A DNA stretch of 32,221 nucleotides from an uncultured Alphaproteobacteria bacterium (GCA_903912365.1 CAIWGV010000025.1:1-32221); one strand, 5' to 3'. Counted from the stretch's first letter, positions 9,440-17,561 are shown. The notes: generated from the sequence alone by a model not told the origin. Made by a program: numbers and translations.

Positions 9440-9938
9440 ATATTTCTTTTTTGTTTTTTGTGCTCTGGGCCTTTTGGCTGGATGCGGATTCCGCCCCCTT
9501 TATCAGAAGGGTAATGAGGAGACCTTAGGTCAGCTCTCTCGAATTAAAATAGCCATTATTCCTAATAGACAGGGGCAGCTTTTGAGGAATGAGTTGCTAA
9601 CGCGTTTGACCCCCTATGGTGCGCCAGATGTGCCGGTATATGAGCTAAAAGTCTCCATGGATTACAGCAAAAAAGAACTTTCCCTCACGAAGGATTCCTC
9701 CACCAGCCGGACCCAGGTTATTTTGAATGCATCTTTTGATTTGATTCAGTTGCGCACGGGGAAAGTTCTGTATCGAGGTACAGAAATTGTGACGGCTGAT
9801 TATAATACCTTGATGACCTCTCCCTATTCGAATCTCGTGTCAGAGCAAAATGCTAAGAATCGTCTCTTGGATGAGGTGGCTCAAAACATTAAAAGCCAGT
9901 TGGCGACCTTCTTTACGTACCATAAAGAGGTGAATTAA
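9426..9938 (+). CDS. lptE: LPS-assembly lipoprotein LptE
   Basis: Outer-membrane lipoprotein that plugs the LptD barrel and helps deliver LPS to the cell surface. The protein starts with a short hydrophobic signal and lipobox LLAGC, followed at once by CGFRPLY, the hallmark of LptE. An ATG in frame lies at 9399 inside leuS, but it would put extra polar residues before the signal. The TTG at 9426 (or 9429) is preferred: the GGAGAGGA segment of the leuS 3' end gives a Shine-Dalgarno at good spacing, so translation is coupled to leuS. The result is about 170 residues, normal for the family. It sits between leuS and holA, as in other alphaproteobacteria. Confidence 0.9.
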   Translation: MLRFRYFFFVFCALGLLAGCGFRPLYQKGNEETLGQLSRIKIAIIPNRQGQLLRNELLTRLTPYGAPDVPVYELKVSMDYSKKELSLTKDSSTSRTQVILNASFDLIQLRTGKVLYRGTEIVTADYNTLMTSPYSNLVSEQNAKNRLLDEVAQNIKSQLATFFTYHKEVN

Positions 9939-9939
9939 G

Positions 9940-10944
9940 GTGAAGCTCTCGTCGCAAGAGTTCTCCCGTTTTTGTCAAAAACCAAAACCTTCTTTTCTTT
10001 CGATCCTCTTTTATGGGGAAGAAGAAGCTCTTACGGATTCAAAAATACAGCTTTTTCTGAGCACGGCTCCTTTGGCCCAAAAGACCTCTGTTCACCAAAT
10101 TTATGAGGAAGACATTCTTCAGGAAAAAGTTATCCTGGCGGACATCTTATCAACCCCTGATTTGTTCTCCGGCCCTCCTCTGGTGCTCATTAAAAATGCT
10201 ACGGACAAGTTGGTTCCTTTTCTGAAAAATCTTTTGGAGAACACTACGCCTCCGTGTCCCTTTATTGTCAGAAGTGTTACTTATTTAAAGCCCACCTCAA
10301 AGCTCCGAAAACTTTATGAGGAGCATGAAGATCTGGTGGCCATGGCTTGCTATGCTCTTTCCACAAAAGAAGTGGAGCTCCAGATTCAGACGATTCTATC
10401 GGCACACAAAAAGAAAATCTCACCCCCTCTTCTAGAAAATCTGGCCCATCTTTTCCAGGATAACCTGTTCATGGTAAAACCAGAATTGGAAAAGCTGATT
10501 CTGTATGTGGGACCCCGAGAAATCATTGAAGAGAAAGATGTGCGGCTGGGATTGTCGGGTCTTATTTCTTCGGGATCAGATACGCTAACGACTGCATTTT
10601 TAGATCGTAATCCAGGGGCTTTCTCGAAGCATTTCAAACTTCAGCTGACGGAGGAGGGGACCCCTATAGGTATTCTCCGGGCGCTCAATATGTATTTGGT
10701 ACGTCTCCATGAAGCCCACACGCTTTTGAATAGTGGAAAGTCTTTAGACATCGTGATGCGGAGCATTCGGCCTGCGGTCTTTTTTACAGAGAAACCCCAA
10801 CTTCAACGGCATCTAAAACTGTGGTCTCCTGCGGCCCTCCAAAAAGCCATTGAGCACATCCTTCTTCTGGAGGTAGAATGTAAACTAAACTCCTCCCTGG
10901 CCGAAGATCTCTGTGCCCATAATTTGTTAAAAGAGATTGCGTAA
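9940..10944 (+). CDS. holA: DNA polymerase III delta subunit
   Basis: Clamp-loader subunit that opens the beta sliding clamp during replication. The 334-residue protein starts with GTG at 9940, one base after the lptE stop, with AGAGG upstream inside lptE. The N-terminus SILFYGEEEALTDSKI and the helical segments MVKPELEKLILYVG and GTPIGILRALNMYLVRLHEA fit the delta family. The family is poorly conserved, so position after leuS-lptE counts for much of the confidence. It is the last gene of the operon; no clear intrinsic terminator follows before the cupin promoter. Confidence 0.88.
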   Translation: MKLSSQEFSRFCQKPKPSFLSILFYGEEEALTDSKIQLFLSTAPLAQKTSVHQIYEEDILQEKVILADILSTPDLFSGPPLVLIKNATDKLVPFLKNLLENTTPPCPFIVRSVTYLKPTSKLRKLYEEHEDLVAMACYALSTKEVELQIQTILSAHKKKISPPLLENLAHLFQDNLFMVKPELEKLILYVGPREIIEEKDVRLGLSGLISSGSDTLTTAFLDRNPGAFSKHFKLQLTEEGTPIGILRALNMYLVRLHEAHTLLNSGKSLDIVMRSIRPAVFFTEKPQLQRHLKLWSPAALQKAIEHILLLEVECKLNSSLAEDLCAHNLLKEIA

Positions 10945-10984
10945 AATTTTCAGAGAACAACCCCATACGAGCTTGATCCCACGC

Positions 10985-11012
10985 TTGATTTTTATATGGG
11001 AAGGGCTATATT
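10985..11012 (+). promoter_or_regulatory. Predicted promoter of the cupin gene
   Basis: TTGATT at 10985-10990 and TATATT at 11007-11012 are 16 bp apart in the 103-bp gap after holA. AAAAAGGAG lies shortly before the cupin ATG. Together these suggest that the cupin is transcribed as its own unit. Confidence 0.45.
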
Positions 11013-11047
11013 GCAAGCCTATATTCTAACAAAAAGGAGACCTGATT

Positions 11048-11569
11048 ATGATAAAAAAACTATTTTCTATGGCCATTATTGCGTCCGCATGGACCGGGAG
11101 TTCCCTGGCTGTCCTTGAGAGCAGCGATTTCACTTTCAATGACTCGGCAAAAACAAGAATCGTCGCAAACGGGAATACTGTATCTATCACCCAGGGTGAT
11201 GAAAAACTTTCTTTCGCAATCGGAACAGGAAAAGTGTTCGCAAACAACGGGGAAAGCGTTGAGGAGTTCCAAGGACTTGCAACGGATGGAAACCCGGCCC
11301 GCAGTTGGGCCATTGCTTTCTTTGATCCAGGAGCGGTGTCTCCCCTTCACCAGCATAAAATTGGGATTGAGGATTATTTCATTTTTCAGGGTAAAGGAAC
11401 TGTGCGGCGGGGGGATGAAATCCTTGACGTGAGTCCCGGGACCTATGTGAATATTCCAACGCATGCGCCCCACACCGTGACAAACTCTAAAGATAACGGC
11501 CAGCTGATTTTGGCAGTCAAGTGTGCCCCTTCTTGGGTTTTTGACGACTTCCATGTGATCACAGAGTAG
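11048..11569 (+). CDS. Exported single-domain cupin
   Basis: A 173-residue protein with a signal peptide (MIKKLFSMAIIASAW, cleavage after SSLA at about 21), so probably periplasmic or secreted. It has both cupin motifs: motif 1 GAVSPLHQHKIGIEDYF with metal ligands H101, H103 and E108, and motif 2 with PGTYVNIPTHAPH, where H142 is the fourth ligand. The complete 3-His/1-Glu set predicts a bound metal (Fe, Mn, Zn or similar). Cupins range from dioxygenases and isomerases to sugar binders, so the reaction cannot be named. Strong Shine-Dalgarno (AAAAAGGAG) and its own promoter and terminator make it a monocistronic gene. Confidence 0.85.
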   Translation: MIKKLFSMAIIASAWTGSSLAVLESSDFTFNDSAKTRIVANGNTVSITQGDEKLSFAIGTGKVFANNGESVEEFQGLATDGNPARSWAIAFFDPGAVSPLHQHKIGIEDYFIFQGKGTVRRGDEILDVSPGTYVNIPTHAPHTVTNSKDNGQLILAVKCAPSWVFDDFHVITE

Positions 11570-11582
11570 TCTTAATGAGAGA

Positions 11583-11617
11583 GGGAGTGGCACGGGTTTG
11601 TGTCGCTCCCTTTTTTT
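11583..11617 (+). terminator. Rho-independent terminator of the cupin gene
   Basis: An 11-bp stem pairs 11583-11593 with 11600-11610 (all positions paired, two as G-T), with a 6-nt loop and then seven T. This is a textbook intrinsic terminator 13 bp after the cupin stop. There is no T-run on the other side, so it should not stop the convergent ABC exporter transcript well. Confidence 0.9.
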
Positions 11618-11628
11618 CAAAATTACCC

Positions 11629-13374
11629 CTAAATCTCCTGCAGTTTCCACAGCTTACTATACAAACTTTTCTTATTGCGAATCAGTTCGTCATGGGTGCC
11701 TTCTTCCACCACTTTTCCTTTATCCAACACAATGATGCGATCCATATGTTTGAGGGTAGAAAGACGGTGGGCGATGGCGATAACTGTATTCTTTTTGTCT
11801 TTCAAAAAGAAGCTGAGGCCTTCCTGAATATATTTCTCTGTCTGACTATCGAGAGCCGATGTGGCCTCATCCAAAATCAGGATGGGGGCATGTTTTAAGA
11901 TAGCCCGCGCGATGGCAATGCGTTGTCGTTGTCCTCCCGAAAGTTTAAGACCCCGCTCCCCCACATAGGCATTGTACTTTTCTGGGAGTCCCATGATGAA
12001 GTCATGAATATGAGCTTTCTTACAGGCGGAAATAACTTGGGCTTCTGTGGCATTAGGATTTCCATATTGGATATTCTCCATAAGAGTCCGGTGGAACAGC
12101 ATGGTGTCTTGAGGAATCACTGCAATGTTTTCCCGCAAGGAATTCTGGGTTACGGTGTTGATATTCTGTCCATCAATGAGGATGTCTCCCTTCTGGCTCT
12201 CAAAGTACCGCAACAGCAGATTGATGAGAGAAGATTTTCCGGCGCCCGATTCTCCCACCAACCCAACATTCTCACCGGGCTTAATAGTAAGATTCAGGTT
12301 TTTGAAAATCTCCTCACCGCCTTTGTAAGTGAAACTGAAGTTTTTAAACTCGATCTTAGGAGACTTGATTTCAATGGGGAGGGCCCCCGGCACATCTAGA
12401 TTTTCATGGGGAAAATTAAGAATAGAAAGGGCGCTTTTGCAATCGCCCATGGCTCGAGAAAATTCTTGCAAGGAGCAGGTGGCATCCCAAATGTCTTGGG
12501 CTACAATAAGAAATATTCCAAAAATAAAGGCAAAATCTCCAACAGAGATTGCTCCTTTCATCCTTAAGTGGACGGTATAAAATAGAACGAAGGCAAACAA
12601 GGCAAGATATAGGAGACCAGCTATAAGAGCGAACTTAAAATCGTATTTATAAACCTTTATCTGTTTCGGAATAAAATCGCGAGACATCCCTTCATCTAGG
12701 TTTTGAAGTTCTCTTTTTCGAGAAGAAAAAGAGAACAGAGAAATAATATTCATTATCTTGTCAGAAATTTGTCCAATGACAGCATGACCGCTTTCCGTTT
12801 CTTCAAAGGAGAGTTCATTTAATCTTTTAGAAAGTTTATATATGACAGGGATGTAGATCAGGCTCCAGAGAATGACACACAGACCAAGGCCAGTATTTAT
12901 AAAAACAAGAGCCCCAAAGTTAACTGTGGTAGCTAAAACCTTTATGAAAAGCCCATGGTGAACTTCTTTAAAGAATTTATCATATCCATCCAGGAGTCCT
13001 TTTACTTTGCTGCTGAGGGCACCTGTAAAATTATTCTGAAAAAAGGAATAGGAATGATGTTGTATGTAATTATAGGACTTTGATAAAATGGCTTGCCTTA
13101 CGTAAGGCTCTGATTTCCATCCCATAGCATTGCTTATACGCCAAATCAACTCTATGGCTAATTGGGCTGACAGAAAAACGACGATAGGGAAAATCATGCT
13201 TTGATAGGTCAAAGTGCTATCTTGAGTCATCGCGTCTAGAAAAAGCTTGAGTGCATAGTTATACCAAAAAGGATAAAAAGCTGATATCACTGGGGCCACC
13301 ATCATGGCCGCATAAAACCATTTATAGGGTTTAATATGGTACCAGAAAAAGGCAAAGACGGAGTTGTAACGCAT
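11629..13374 (-). CDS. ABC exporter, fused permease and ATPase (MsbA/ATM family)
   Basis: A 581-residue half-transporter that should form a homodimer in the inner membrane. The first 310 residues are the type I exporter membrane domain with about six spans. The nucleotide-binding domain has Walker A GESGAGKS (374-381), Q-loop IPQD (about 420-423), signature LSGGQ (478-482), Walker B ILILDEATSALD (D502, E503) and the H-loop H536. All catalytic residues are present. The substrate (lipid, peptide or other) cannot be told. It is clearly related to the second exporter at 22728-24515. ATG at 13374 has AAAGGA upstream, and a strong promoter is present in the divergent gap shared with the toxin-antitoxin pair. 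Confidence 0.92.
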   Translation of the reverse strand: MRYNSVFAFFWYHIKPYKWFYAAMMVAPVISAFYPFWYNYALKLFLDAMTQDSTLTYQSMIFPIVVFLSAQLAIELIWRISNAMGWKSEPYVRQAILSKSYNYIQHHSYSFFQNNFTGALSSKVKGLLDGYDKFFKEVHHGLFIKVLATTVNFGALVFINTGLGLCVILWSLIYIPVIYKLSKRLNELSFEETESGHAVIGQISDKIMNIISLFSFSSRKRELQNLDEGMSRDFIPKQIKVYKYDFKFALIAGLLYLALFAFVLFYTVHLRMKGAISVGDFAFIFGIFLIVAQDIWDATCSLQEFSRAMGDCKSALSILNFPHENLDVPGALPIEIKSPKIEFKNFSFTYKGGEEIFKNLNLTIKPGENVGLVGESGAGKSSLINLLLRYFESQKGDILIDGQNINTVTQNSLRENIAVIPQDTMLFHRTLMENIQYGNPNATEAQVISACKKAHIHDFIMGLPEKYNAYVGERGLKLSGGQRQRIAIARAILKHAPILILDEATSALDSQTEKYIQEGLSFFLKDKKNTVIAIAHRLSTLKHMDRIIVLDKGKVVEEGTHDELIRNKKSLYSKLWKLQEI

Positions 13375-13400
13375 TAGAGTTCCTTTGAATAAGTAGGCAG

Positions 13401-13429
13401 ATTATAGGGCGGTTAAGGAGAAATAGCAA
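13401..13429 (-). promoter_or_regulatory. Predicted sigma70 promoter of the ABC exporter
   Basis: On the minus strand TTGCTA (13424-13429) and a perfect TATAAT (13401-13406) are exactly 17 bp apart. The start codon lies 27 bp downstream of the -10 box. This is the best promoter match in the window. Confidence 0.6.
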
Positions 13430-13432
13430 TTT

Positions 13433-13473
13433 CTTCGCGAAGTTGACACGGTGATGTAAAAGTGTTACACTTT
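13433..13473. promoter_or_regulatory. Probable antitoxin operator: two palindromes over the promoter
   Basis: Two perfect palindromes flank the -35/-10 region. CTTCGCGAAG (13433-13442) ends at the base before the -35 box. AAAGTGT-T-ACACTTT (13459-13473, 7-bp arms) covers the whole -10 box. Type II antitoxins usually repress their own operon through such sites; the roles are inferred from position and symmetry. The first palindrome differs in sequence from the second, so it could serve another regulator or be chance. Confidence 0.5.
13443..13471 (+). promoter_or_regulatory. Promoter of the toxin-antitoxin operon
   Basis: A perfect -35 box TTGACA (13443-13448) and TACACT (13466-13471) are 17 bp apart, 33 bp before the antitoxin ATG. 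It is divergent from the ABC exporter promoter, with the two -35 boxes only 13 bp apart. Confidence 0.6.
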
Positions 13474-13503
13474 GGAAGTCAGCAAACTTGAAGGAGACTC
13501 CAG

Positions 13504-13725
13504 ATGGCTACCAAAAATCCGCGCATAAATATCACATTTGAACAAGCAACAGCTCGCTTGCTTTCGCATTTAGCGGATCAAGAGCATAAATCTGTCTCAG
13601 GGCTCGCGAAAGAACTTGTCTTGGAGGCTTTAGATCGTCGGGAAGATATGGTACTCTCAGCTTTCGCAGAGGTAAGAGAAAACGAAAAAGGACCCCGAAT
13701 CAAACACGATGACGCCTGGAAATAA
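13504..13725 (+). CDS. Ribbon-helix-helix antitoxin (type II toxin-antitoxin)
   Basis: A 73-residue protein. Its N-terminal half, NPRINITFEQATARLLSHLA then SVSGLAKELVLEALDRRED, has the strand-helix-helix pattern of RHH/CopG DNA-binding proteins. The charged C-terminal tail (about 50-73) would wrap the toxin. AAGGAG lies 7 bp before the ATG. The gene overlaps the toxin gene by 17 bp, the usual antitoxin-first coupling. It should neutralise the RelE-like partner and, with it, repress the promoter at 13443-13471 through the palindromes there. Which RHH subfamily it belongs to is not clear from sequence alone. Confidence 0.85.
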   Translation: MATKNPRINITFEQATARLLSHLADQEHKSVSGLAKELVLEALDRREDMVLSAFAEVRENEKGPRIKHDDAWK

Positions 13726-13999
13726 GCCCTACGAAATTGAATATCTCCCTTCCGTTGTAAAAGAAGATATCAAAACCTTATCCGCGCCTATCCGGGAAAC
13801 TATCAAAAAATCCATAGAAGAACGTCTTATAATTGATCCCCTAGGATTTGGAAAACCTTTGAGGTATAGCTTCAAGGGCCATCGAAGGTTAAGGGTGGGA
13901 GACTATCGGGTGGTTTTTCGGATAGAACCTAAAACCCATACAGTTCTTATCGTGATGATAAAACATCGTAAAGAGGTCTATAAGAATTTTAGAGGATAA
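13709..13999 (+). CDS. RelE/ParE-superfamily toxin
   Basis: A 96-residue protein with the RelE fold signature: an N-terminal helical part (YLPSVVKEDIKTL), the central GKPLRYSFKGHRRLRVGDYRVVFRI strand region, and the terminal IKHRKEVYKNF. RelE members cut mRNA in the ribosome A site, while ParE members poison gyrase. The RLRVGDYRVVF and HRKEVY segments are more like the RelE side, but this is not decisive. It overlaps the antitoxin by 17 bp and has no strong Shine-Dalgarno of its own, so it depends on antitoxin translation. The stop is 3 bp from the convergent grpE stop. The gene looks intact. Confidence 0.85.
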   Translation: MTPGNKPYEIEYLPSVVKEDIKTLSAPIRETIKKSIEERLIIDPLGFGKPLRYSFKGHRRLRVGDYRVVFRIEPKTHTVLIVMIKHRKEVYKNFRG

Positions 14000-14002
14000 C
14001 CC

Positions 14003-14512
14003 CTACTTCGCCACACTCACCATGGCGGGGCGCAGCAAGCGATCCTGAATCTTGTATCCTGTTTGTAAAACAGAAACAATGGTGCCTGCGGTGTGATCTG
14101 GGGACTCCACCTCTAAAACTGCTTGGTGATAATTGTGGTCAAACTTCTCCCCCACGGGGTTGATGGCCGCAATATGATAGTGGGTAAAAACCTTCAGCAA
14201 CTCATCTCGCGTTAAGGAAACTCCGTCAAAAATGGTCTTTAAAAGACCATCTTTTTTTCGGTCCTCTTCAGGAATGCTGTCAAGGGCCCGGTCCAGCGTA
14301 TCCCGGATATTCAGTAAATCCCGGGCGAAATTGCTGATGGCATATTTTTTTGCCTCATCCCGTTCCTTCAAAGATCTCTTCTGAGTATTATCCAGCTCTG
14401 CCATGGTGCGAAGCAGCTGATCTTTAATTTGATCTAACTCTTGAACTTCAGACTTTCCTTCCGGACTCGGTTCACTTTCTGTATTTTCTGGCTGTTCTGG
14501 TTCTTTTTCCAT
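14003..14512 (-). CDS. grpE: Nucleotide exchange factor GrpE
   Basis: Co-chaperone that releases ADP from DnaK in the heat-shock cycle. The 169-residue protein has an acidic disordered start (1-22), a long coiled-coil helix (about 23-80) and the conserved C-terminal beta domain with GEKFDHNYHQAVLEV and the closing TVSVLQTGYKIQDRLLRPA-like segment (here TIVSVLQTGYKIQDRLLRP). It follows hrcA with 9 bp between and is cotranscribed with it. dnaK and dnaJ are not in the window. The length and motifs are normal. Confidence 0.95.
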   Translation of the reverse strand: MEKEPEQPENTESEPSPEGKSEVQELDQIKDQLLRTMAELDNTQKRSLKERDEAKKYAISNFARDLLNIRDTLDRALDSIPEEDRKKDGLLKTIFDGVSLTRDELLKVFTHYHIAAINPVGEKFDHNYHQAVLEVESPDHTAGTIVSVLQTGYKIQDRLLRPAMVSVAK

Positions 14513-14521
14513 TTTCTTCTC

Positions 14522-15553
14522 TTACTTTATTAAACGGCTTACAATTTTTGCGGTGTAATCTACCACGGGAATAATATGACCATAGTTAATGCGGGTGGGC
14601 CCGATGATTCCGATAGCCCCTACGATTTTCCCATTGGAATTTTCGTAAGGGGATAAGACAAGGGAACACCCCACATGCTGAAACCATTCATTTTCAGCGC
14701 CAATGAAGATCTGTATTCCATCTCCTTTCATAACGCCGTCGAGTAAATTTATCAAGACTTCTTTTCGGTCCAGGAGAGAGAAAATATTCTTGATGGCATT
14801 CAAATCCTCCATATGCTCTACCTTTTTCAAAAGGTTGGATTGCCCTTGAATAATGAGGGAGGGATCTTTGGTGGACCCGGACCAAACTCCAAGACCTGCT
14901 TTAACAATGTGCTGCGCTACCTCATCAAGACGCGCCCGATGAGAAGAAAGTTCGAGAGCGATCCTATTCTTTGCTTCTTCCAAAGTTTTTCCCGCCAGAT
15001 GGGCGTTCAGATAATTTCCAGCCTCGATTAAGGAAGAGGGGGGAATTCCCATGGGGATTTCAATGATACGATTTTCAACAGTACCTTCCTTTGATACCAT
15101 AATCACCAGGGCCTTGCCAGGGTCCAAGGGGATGAACTCAATATGCTTGAGGATGGCTTCATCTTTGGGCGCAATCACAATCCCCGCACAGGAAGAAAGT
15201 CCTGATAAAATAGTACTGGCTTGGTTTAATAGGCTATTTACGTCCAGCCCCTGGGTTGAACACTGGCCCTCAATTTTCCTTTTCTCCTCAAGGGAGAGTT
15301 CCCGCGTCTCCAAGAACCCTTGTACAAAAAATCGGAGACCCGCTTCCGTGGGCAACCGGCCCGCTGACGTGTGAGGAGAATACAATAGTCCCATCTCTTC
15401 AAGGCGCGCCATAATGTTGCGAATGGTGGCAGAAGAGAGGCTCATGTCCAGGCGATGGGCGACGGTCAGCGAGCCAATGGGCTCTCCTGTTTCCACATAG
15501 GCCTCAACGATGTGCCGTAAAATTTCCAAAGAGCGCGCGTTTAAGGGTTCCAT
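14522..15553 (-). CDS. hrcA: Heat-inducible transcription repressor HrcA
   Basis: Represses chaperone operons by binding CIRCE elements, with activity set by GroEL. The 343-residue protein has the N-terminal winged helix (about 1-80) with SLSSATIRNIMARLEEMGLL and the SPHTSAGRLPTEAG loop, and the C-terminal regulatory domain ending near GAIGIIGPTRINYGHIIPVV. No CIRCE inverted repeat (TTAGCACTC-N9-GAGTGCTAA) is visible upstream of hrcA or elsewhere in the window, so this operon may not be self-repressed. It starts 4 bp after a small exported-protein gene, which separates it from the usual divergent partner rph. Confidence 0.95.
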   Translation of the reverse strand: MEPLNARSLEILRHIVEAYVETGEPIGSLTVAHRLDMSLSSATIRNIMARLEEMGLLYSPHTSAGRLPTEAGLRFFVQGFLETRELSLEEKRKIEGQCSTQGLDVNSLLNQASTILSGLSSCAGIVIAPKDEAILKHIEFIPLDPGKALVIMVSKEGTVENRIIEIPMGIPPSSLIEAGNYLNAHLAGKTLEEAKNRIALELSSHRARLDEVAQHIVKAGLGVWSGSTKDPSLIIQGQSNLLKKVEHMEDLNAIKNIFSLLDRKEVLINLLDGVMKGDGIQIFIGAENEWFQHVGCSLVLSPYENSNGKIVGAIGIIGPTRINYGHIIPVVDYTAKIVSRLIK

Positions 15554-15557
15554 AATT

Positions 15558-16121
15558 TTATTCTATCTTGAGCAAACGTGTTTTTGTCAATAAATCCCAT
15601 TCATTTGCATTTGGGTTTTCCTGCATTGCCTTTTCAAGGGGGCCTTGTAGACAGGGAGGCACCGTGATTCTCCAAGGATATAGCGTCTTTCTTTGAAGGG
15701 CTGGTAACATTTCCAAGAGATTCGGGGAAGGGATCCAGTCTCGAAGTCGGCAGGAAATATCCGATATGCAGGGTGTCGGCCTGCAATCCTTCATAAAAGG
15801 AACTAATGTATATAAAATCCCATCGTTTAGATTCTTTAGAGGGGTGCTCAAAGGTCTACGATAAGGAAGCCAGGGAACGGCTTTATCTAAATCTTCATAG
15901 ACAAATTGGTAAAATGACCGGGTGAATTCATATCTGTCATTATTATTAGGACATAATTCCTGAATAAGATTCGCCCGTTCAAGAACCGCCCAAGCACCGC
16001 CTTTCTCTACAAACACTTTGAATGTAGGAGCGCTTCTGGCCTCCTCCGGAATCACGGAGTCAAAGACCGTTGCTCCATGAAGGGTTCCTAAAACACAGAA
16101 CATTCCTAATATTTTTTTCAT
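15558..16121 (-). CDS. Exported cysteine-containing protein of unknown function
   Basis: I do not recognise a family. The 187-residue protein starts with a signal peptide (MKKILGMFCVLGTLHGA, cleavage about residue 17). The mature part has cysteines at 57, 113, 118, 124 and 157, several prolines and aromatic residues (AVPWLPYRRP, TLYPWRITVPPC), and no hydrophobic span, so a periplasmic or secreted disulfide-containing protein is likely. AAGGGA lies before the ATG. The gene sits directly upstream of hrcA (4 bp), probably as first gene of the hrcA-grpE transcript, and is divergent from rph. It could be a host-directed secreted protein, but nothing in the sequence proves that. Confidence 0.75.
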   Translation of the reverse strand: MKKILGMFCVLGTLHGATVFDSVIPEEARSAPTFKVFVEKGGAWAVLERANLIQELCPNNNDRYEFTRSFYQFVYEDLDKAVPWLPYRRPLSTPLKNLNDGILYTLVPFMKDCRPTPCISDISCRLRDWIPSPNLLEMLPALQRKTLYPWRITVPPCLQGPLEKAMQENPNANEWDLLTKTRLLKIE

Positions 16122-16153
16122 ATTTTTCCCTTAACTTTCAACTCAGCACCTAC

Positions 16154-16182
16154 TTTACATTCATTTCGAGTGTAGCTAAAGT
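16154..16182 (+). promoter_or_regulatory. Possible promoter of the rph-rdgB-hemW operon
   Basis: TTTACA (16154-16159) and TAAAGT (16177-16182) are 17 bp apart, 45 bp before the rph ATG. The match is moderate. The same 106-bp gap must also hold the divergent promoter of the exported-protein-hrcA-grpE unit, which I could not locate. Confidence 0.35.
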
Positions 16183-16227
16183 ACTTCTAATCAAGATTCT
16201 CATAATTTATAAAAAGGCTTCATCATT

Positions 16228-16953
16228 ATGGAAAGACCTTCTGGCAGGAAGTTAGATAAAATAAGGACTCTCTCTTTAGAAACCAATGTTTCTAAGTACG
16301 CAGAGGGGTCATGCCTCATCAAGTTGGGAGACACTCATGTATTGTGTACGGCCACCGTGGACGAACGCGTTCCTTCCTTTTTAAAAAATACGGGCAGCGG
16401 ATGGGTCACGGCGGAATATGGTATGTTACCCCGCTCTACCAAAGATCGCATGGATCGAGAGGCCGCCCGAGGCAAACAAGTGGGCCGCACCCATGAAATC
16501 CAAAGACTCATTGGCAGATCCCTCCGGGCCGTGATGGACCTGAGGGCCTTGGGAGAACGGCAAATCAAGATAGATTGTGACGTTTTACAGGCAGACGGAG
16601 GCACCAGAACGGCTTCCATTTCCGGTGCCTATGTGGCCTTAAATATGGCGCTAAAAAGTTTGGTAGAGAGAAAAATTCTACCTGAGTTGCCTCTTACAGA
16701 TTCAGTTGCCGCCGTTTCTTGTGGTATTTATCAAGGAACATTGGTTTTAGATCTGGACTATGCAGAAGACAGTTTGGCAGAAGTTGACGCCAACTTTGTC
16801 TTAACAGGCAAAGGGGATCTTATTGAAATTCAGGCCACAGCCGAACAAAAACCTTTTCAAGAGGAAGAATTTATTCAATTATTAAAACTGGCCCGCATAG
16901 GGACCAAAGAAATAGGGACGGCACAACTTAAAGTGCTTATGCATAAAAAATGA
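16228..16953 (+). CDS. rph: Ribonuclease PH
   Basis: Phosphorolytic 3'-to-5' exoribonuclease that trims tRNA 3' ends; it forms a hexamer. The 241-residue length is normal. Hallmarks are the opening [11 protein letters not shown], the phosphate-binding R87 in [20 protein letters not shown], the [15 protein letters not shown] segment (124-138) with the GTR phosphate-binding motif, and the [18 protein letters not shown] segment with conserved acidic residues. It is first in the operon, with AAAAAGG upstream, and its stop overlaps the rdgB start (ATGA), so translation is coupled. Confidence 0.97.
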   Translation: MERPSGRKLDKIRTLSLETNVSKYAEGSCLIKLGDTHVLCTATVDERVPSFLKNTGSGWVTAEYGMLPRSTKDRMDREAARGKQVGRTHEIQRLIGRSLRAVMDLRALGERQIKIDCDVLQADGGTRTASISGAYVALNMALKSLVERKILPELPLTDSVAAVSCGIYQGTLVLDLDYAEDSLAEVDANFVLTGKGDLIEIQATAEQKPFQEEEFIQLLKLARIGTKEIGTAQLKVLMHKK

Positions 16954-17561
16954 CGTTAAAGTTATCCCGGGGGCAGAAGATCGTTCTCGCTACCTCCAAC
17001 TTGGAAAAAATCAAGGAGTTGAAAGACCTCTTGGCGCCGTATGATATCAAAGCGGTTACTCTTGCAGAGCTTGGTCTTAAGGAAACGGAAGAAACTGGTT
17101 CCAGTTTTGTCGATAACGCTACCTTGAAAGCAAGAGCCTGCGCCGAGGCCACAAAGCTCCCTGCTCTTGCGGACGATTCCGGACTCTCCGTGCGGGCTCT
17201 TGGGGGGCAGCCGGGCGTCTTTACAGCTAGATGGGCGGGTCCTAAAAAAGATTATGTCCATGCCATGAAAAAAATTGAAGATGAGCTTGCCCGGATGGAA
17301 GGGCATCCTGATCGCCGAGCCAGCTTTGTATGTTGCCTGGCTCTGAGCTCCCCCGAGGGAGAGGTGCGAACTTTTGAGGAAAAAGTGGATGGCGAACTCG
17401 TCTGGCCCATTCGAGGGACAAACAACATGGGTTTTGACCCCATGTTTATGCCCTTGGGATACAGAAAAACTTTTGGAGAAATGACCCTAGAAGAAAAACA
17501 ACGCATCAGTCATCGGAGACAGGCCTTCCTAAAATTTGTTGGGGACTGTATTGAGCAATAA
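16950..17561 (+). CDS. rdgB: dITP/XTP pyrophosphatase RdgB (HAM1 family)
   Basis: Hydrolyses non-canonical purine nucleoside triphosphates such as dITP, ITP and XTP to monophosphates, keeping them out of DNA. The 203-residue protein has the substrate-binding [12 protein letters not shown] (13-24), the catalytic LADDSGLSV (D75, D76), the GFDPMF motif and the C-terminal [10 protein letters not shown]. It overlaps rph by 4 bp at its start and hemW by about 11 bp at its end. The rph-rdgB-hemW order is a conserved alphaproteobacterial cluster. Confidence 0.96.
   Translation: MTLKLSRGQKIVLATSNLEKIKELKDLLAPYDIKAVTLAELGLKETEETGSSFVDNATLKARACAEATKLPALADDSGLSVRALGGQPGVFTARWAGPKKDYVHAMKKIEDELARMEGHPDRRASFVCCLALSSPEGEVRTFEEKVDGELVWPIRGTNNMGFDPMFMPLGYRKTFGEMTLEEKQRISHRRQAFLKFVGDCIEQ

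Noticed and set aside
11060-11650. Minus-strand open frame of 196 codons over the cupin gene
   Set aside because: It covers the cupin, whose motifs, signal peptide, ribosome-binding site and terminator are convincing; the antisense product has no recognisable feature.
16140-16185. CIRCE-like sequence upstream of the hrcA unit
   Set aside because: GAGTGTAGCTAA resembles the right half with a two-base insertion, but no matching left half lies at the right distance.
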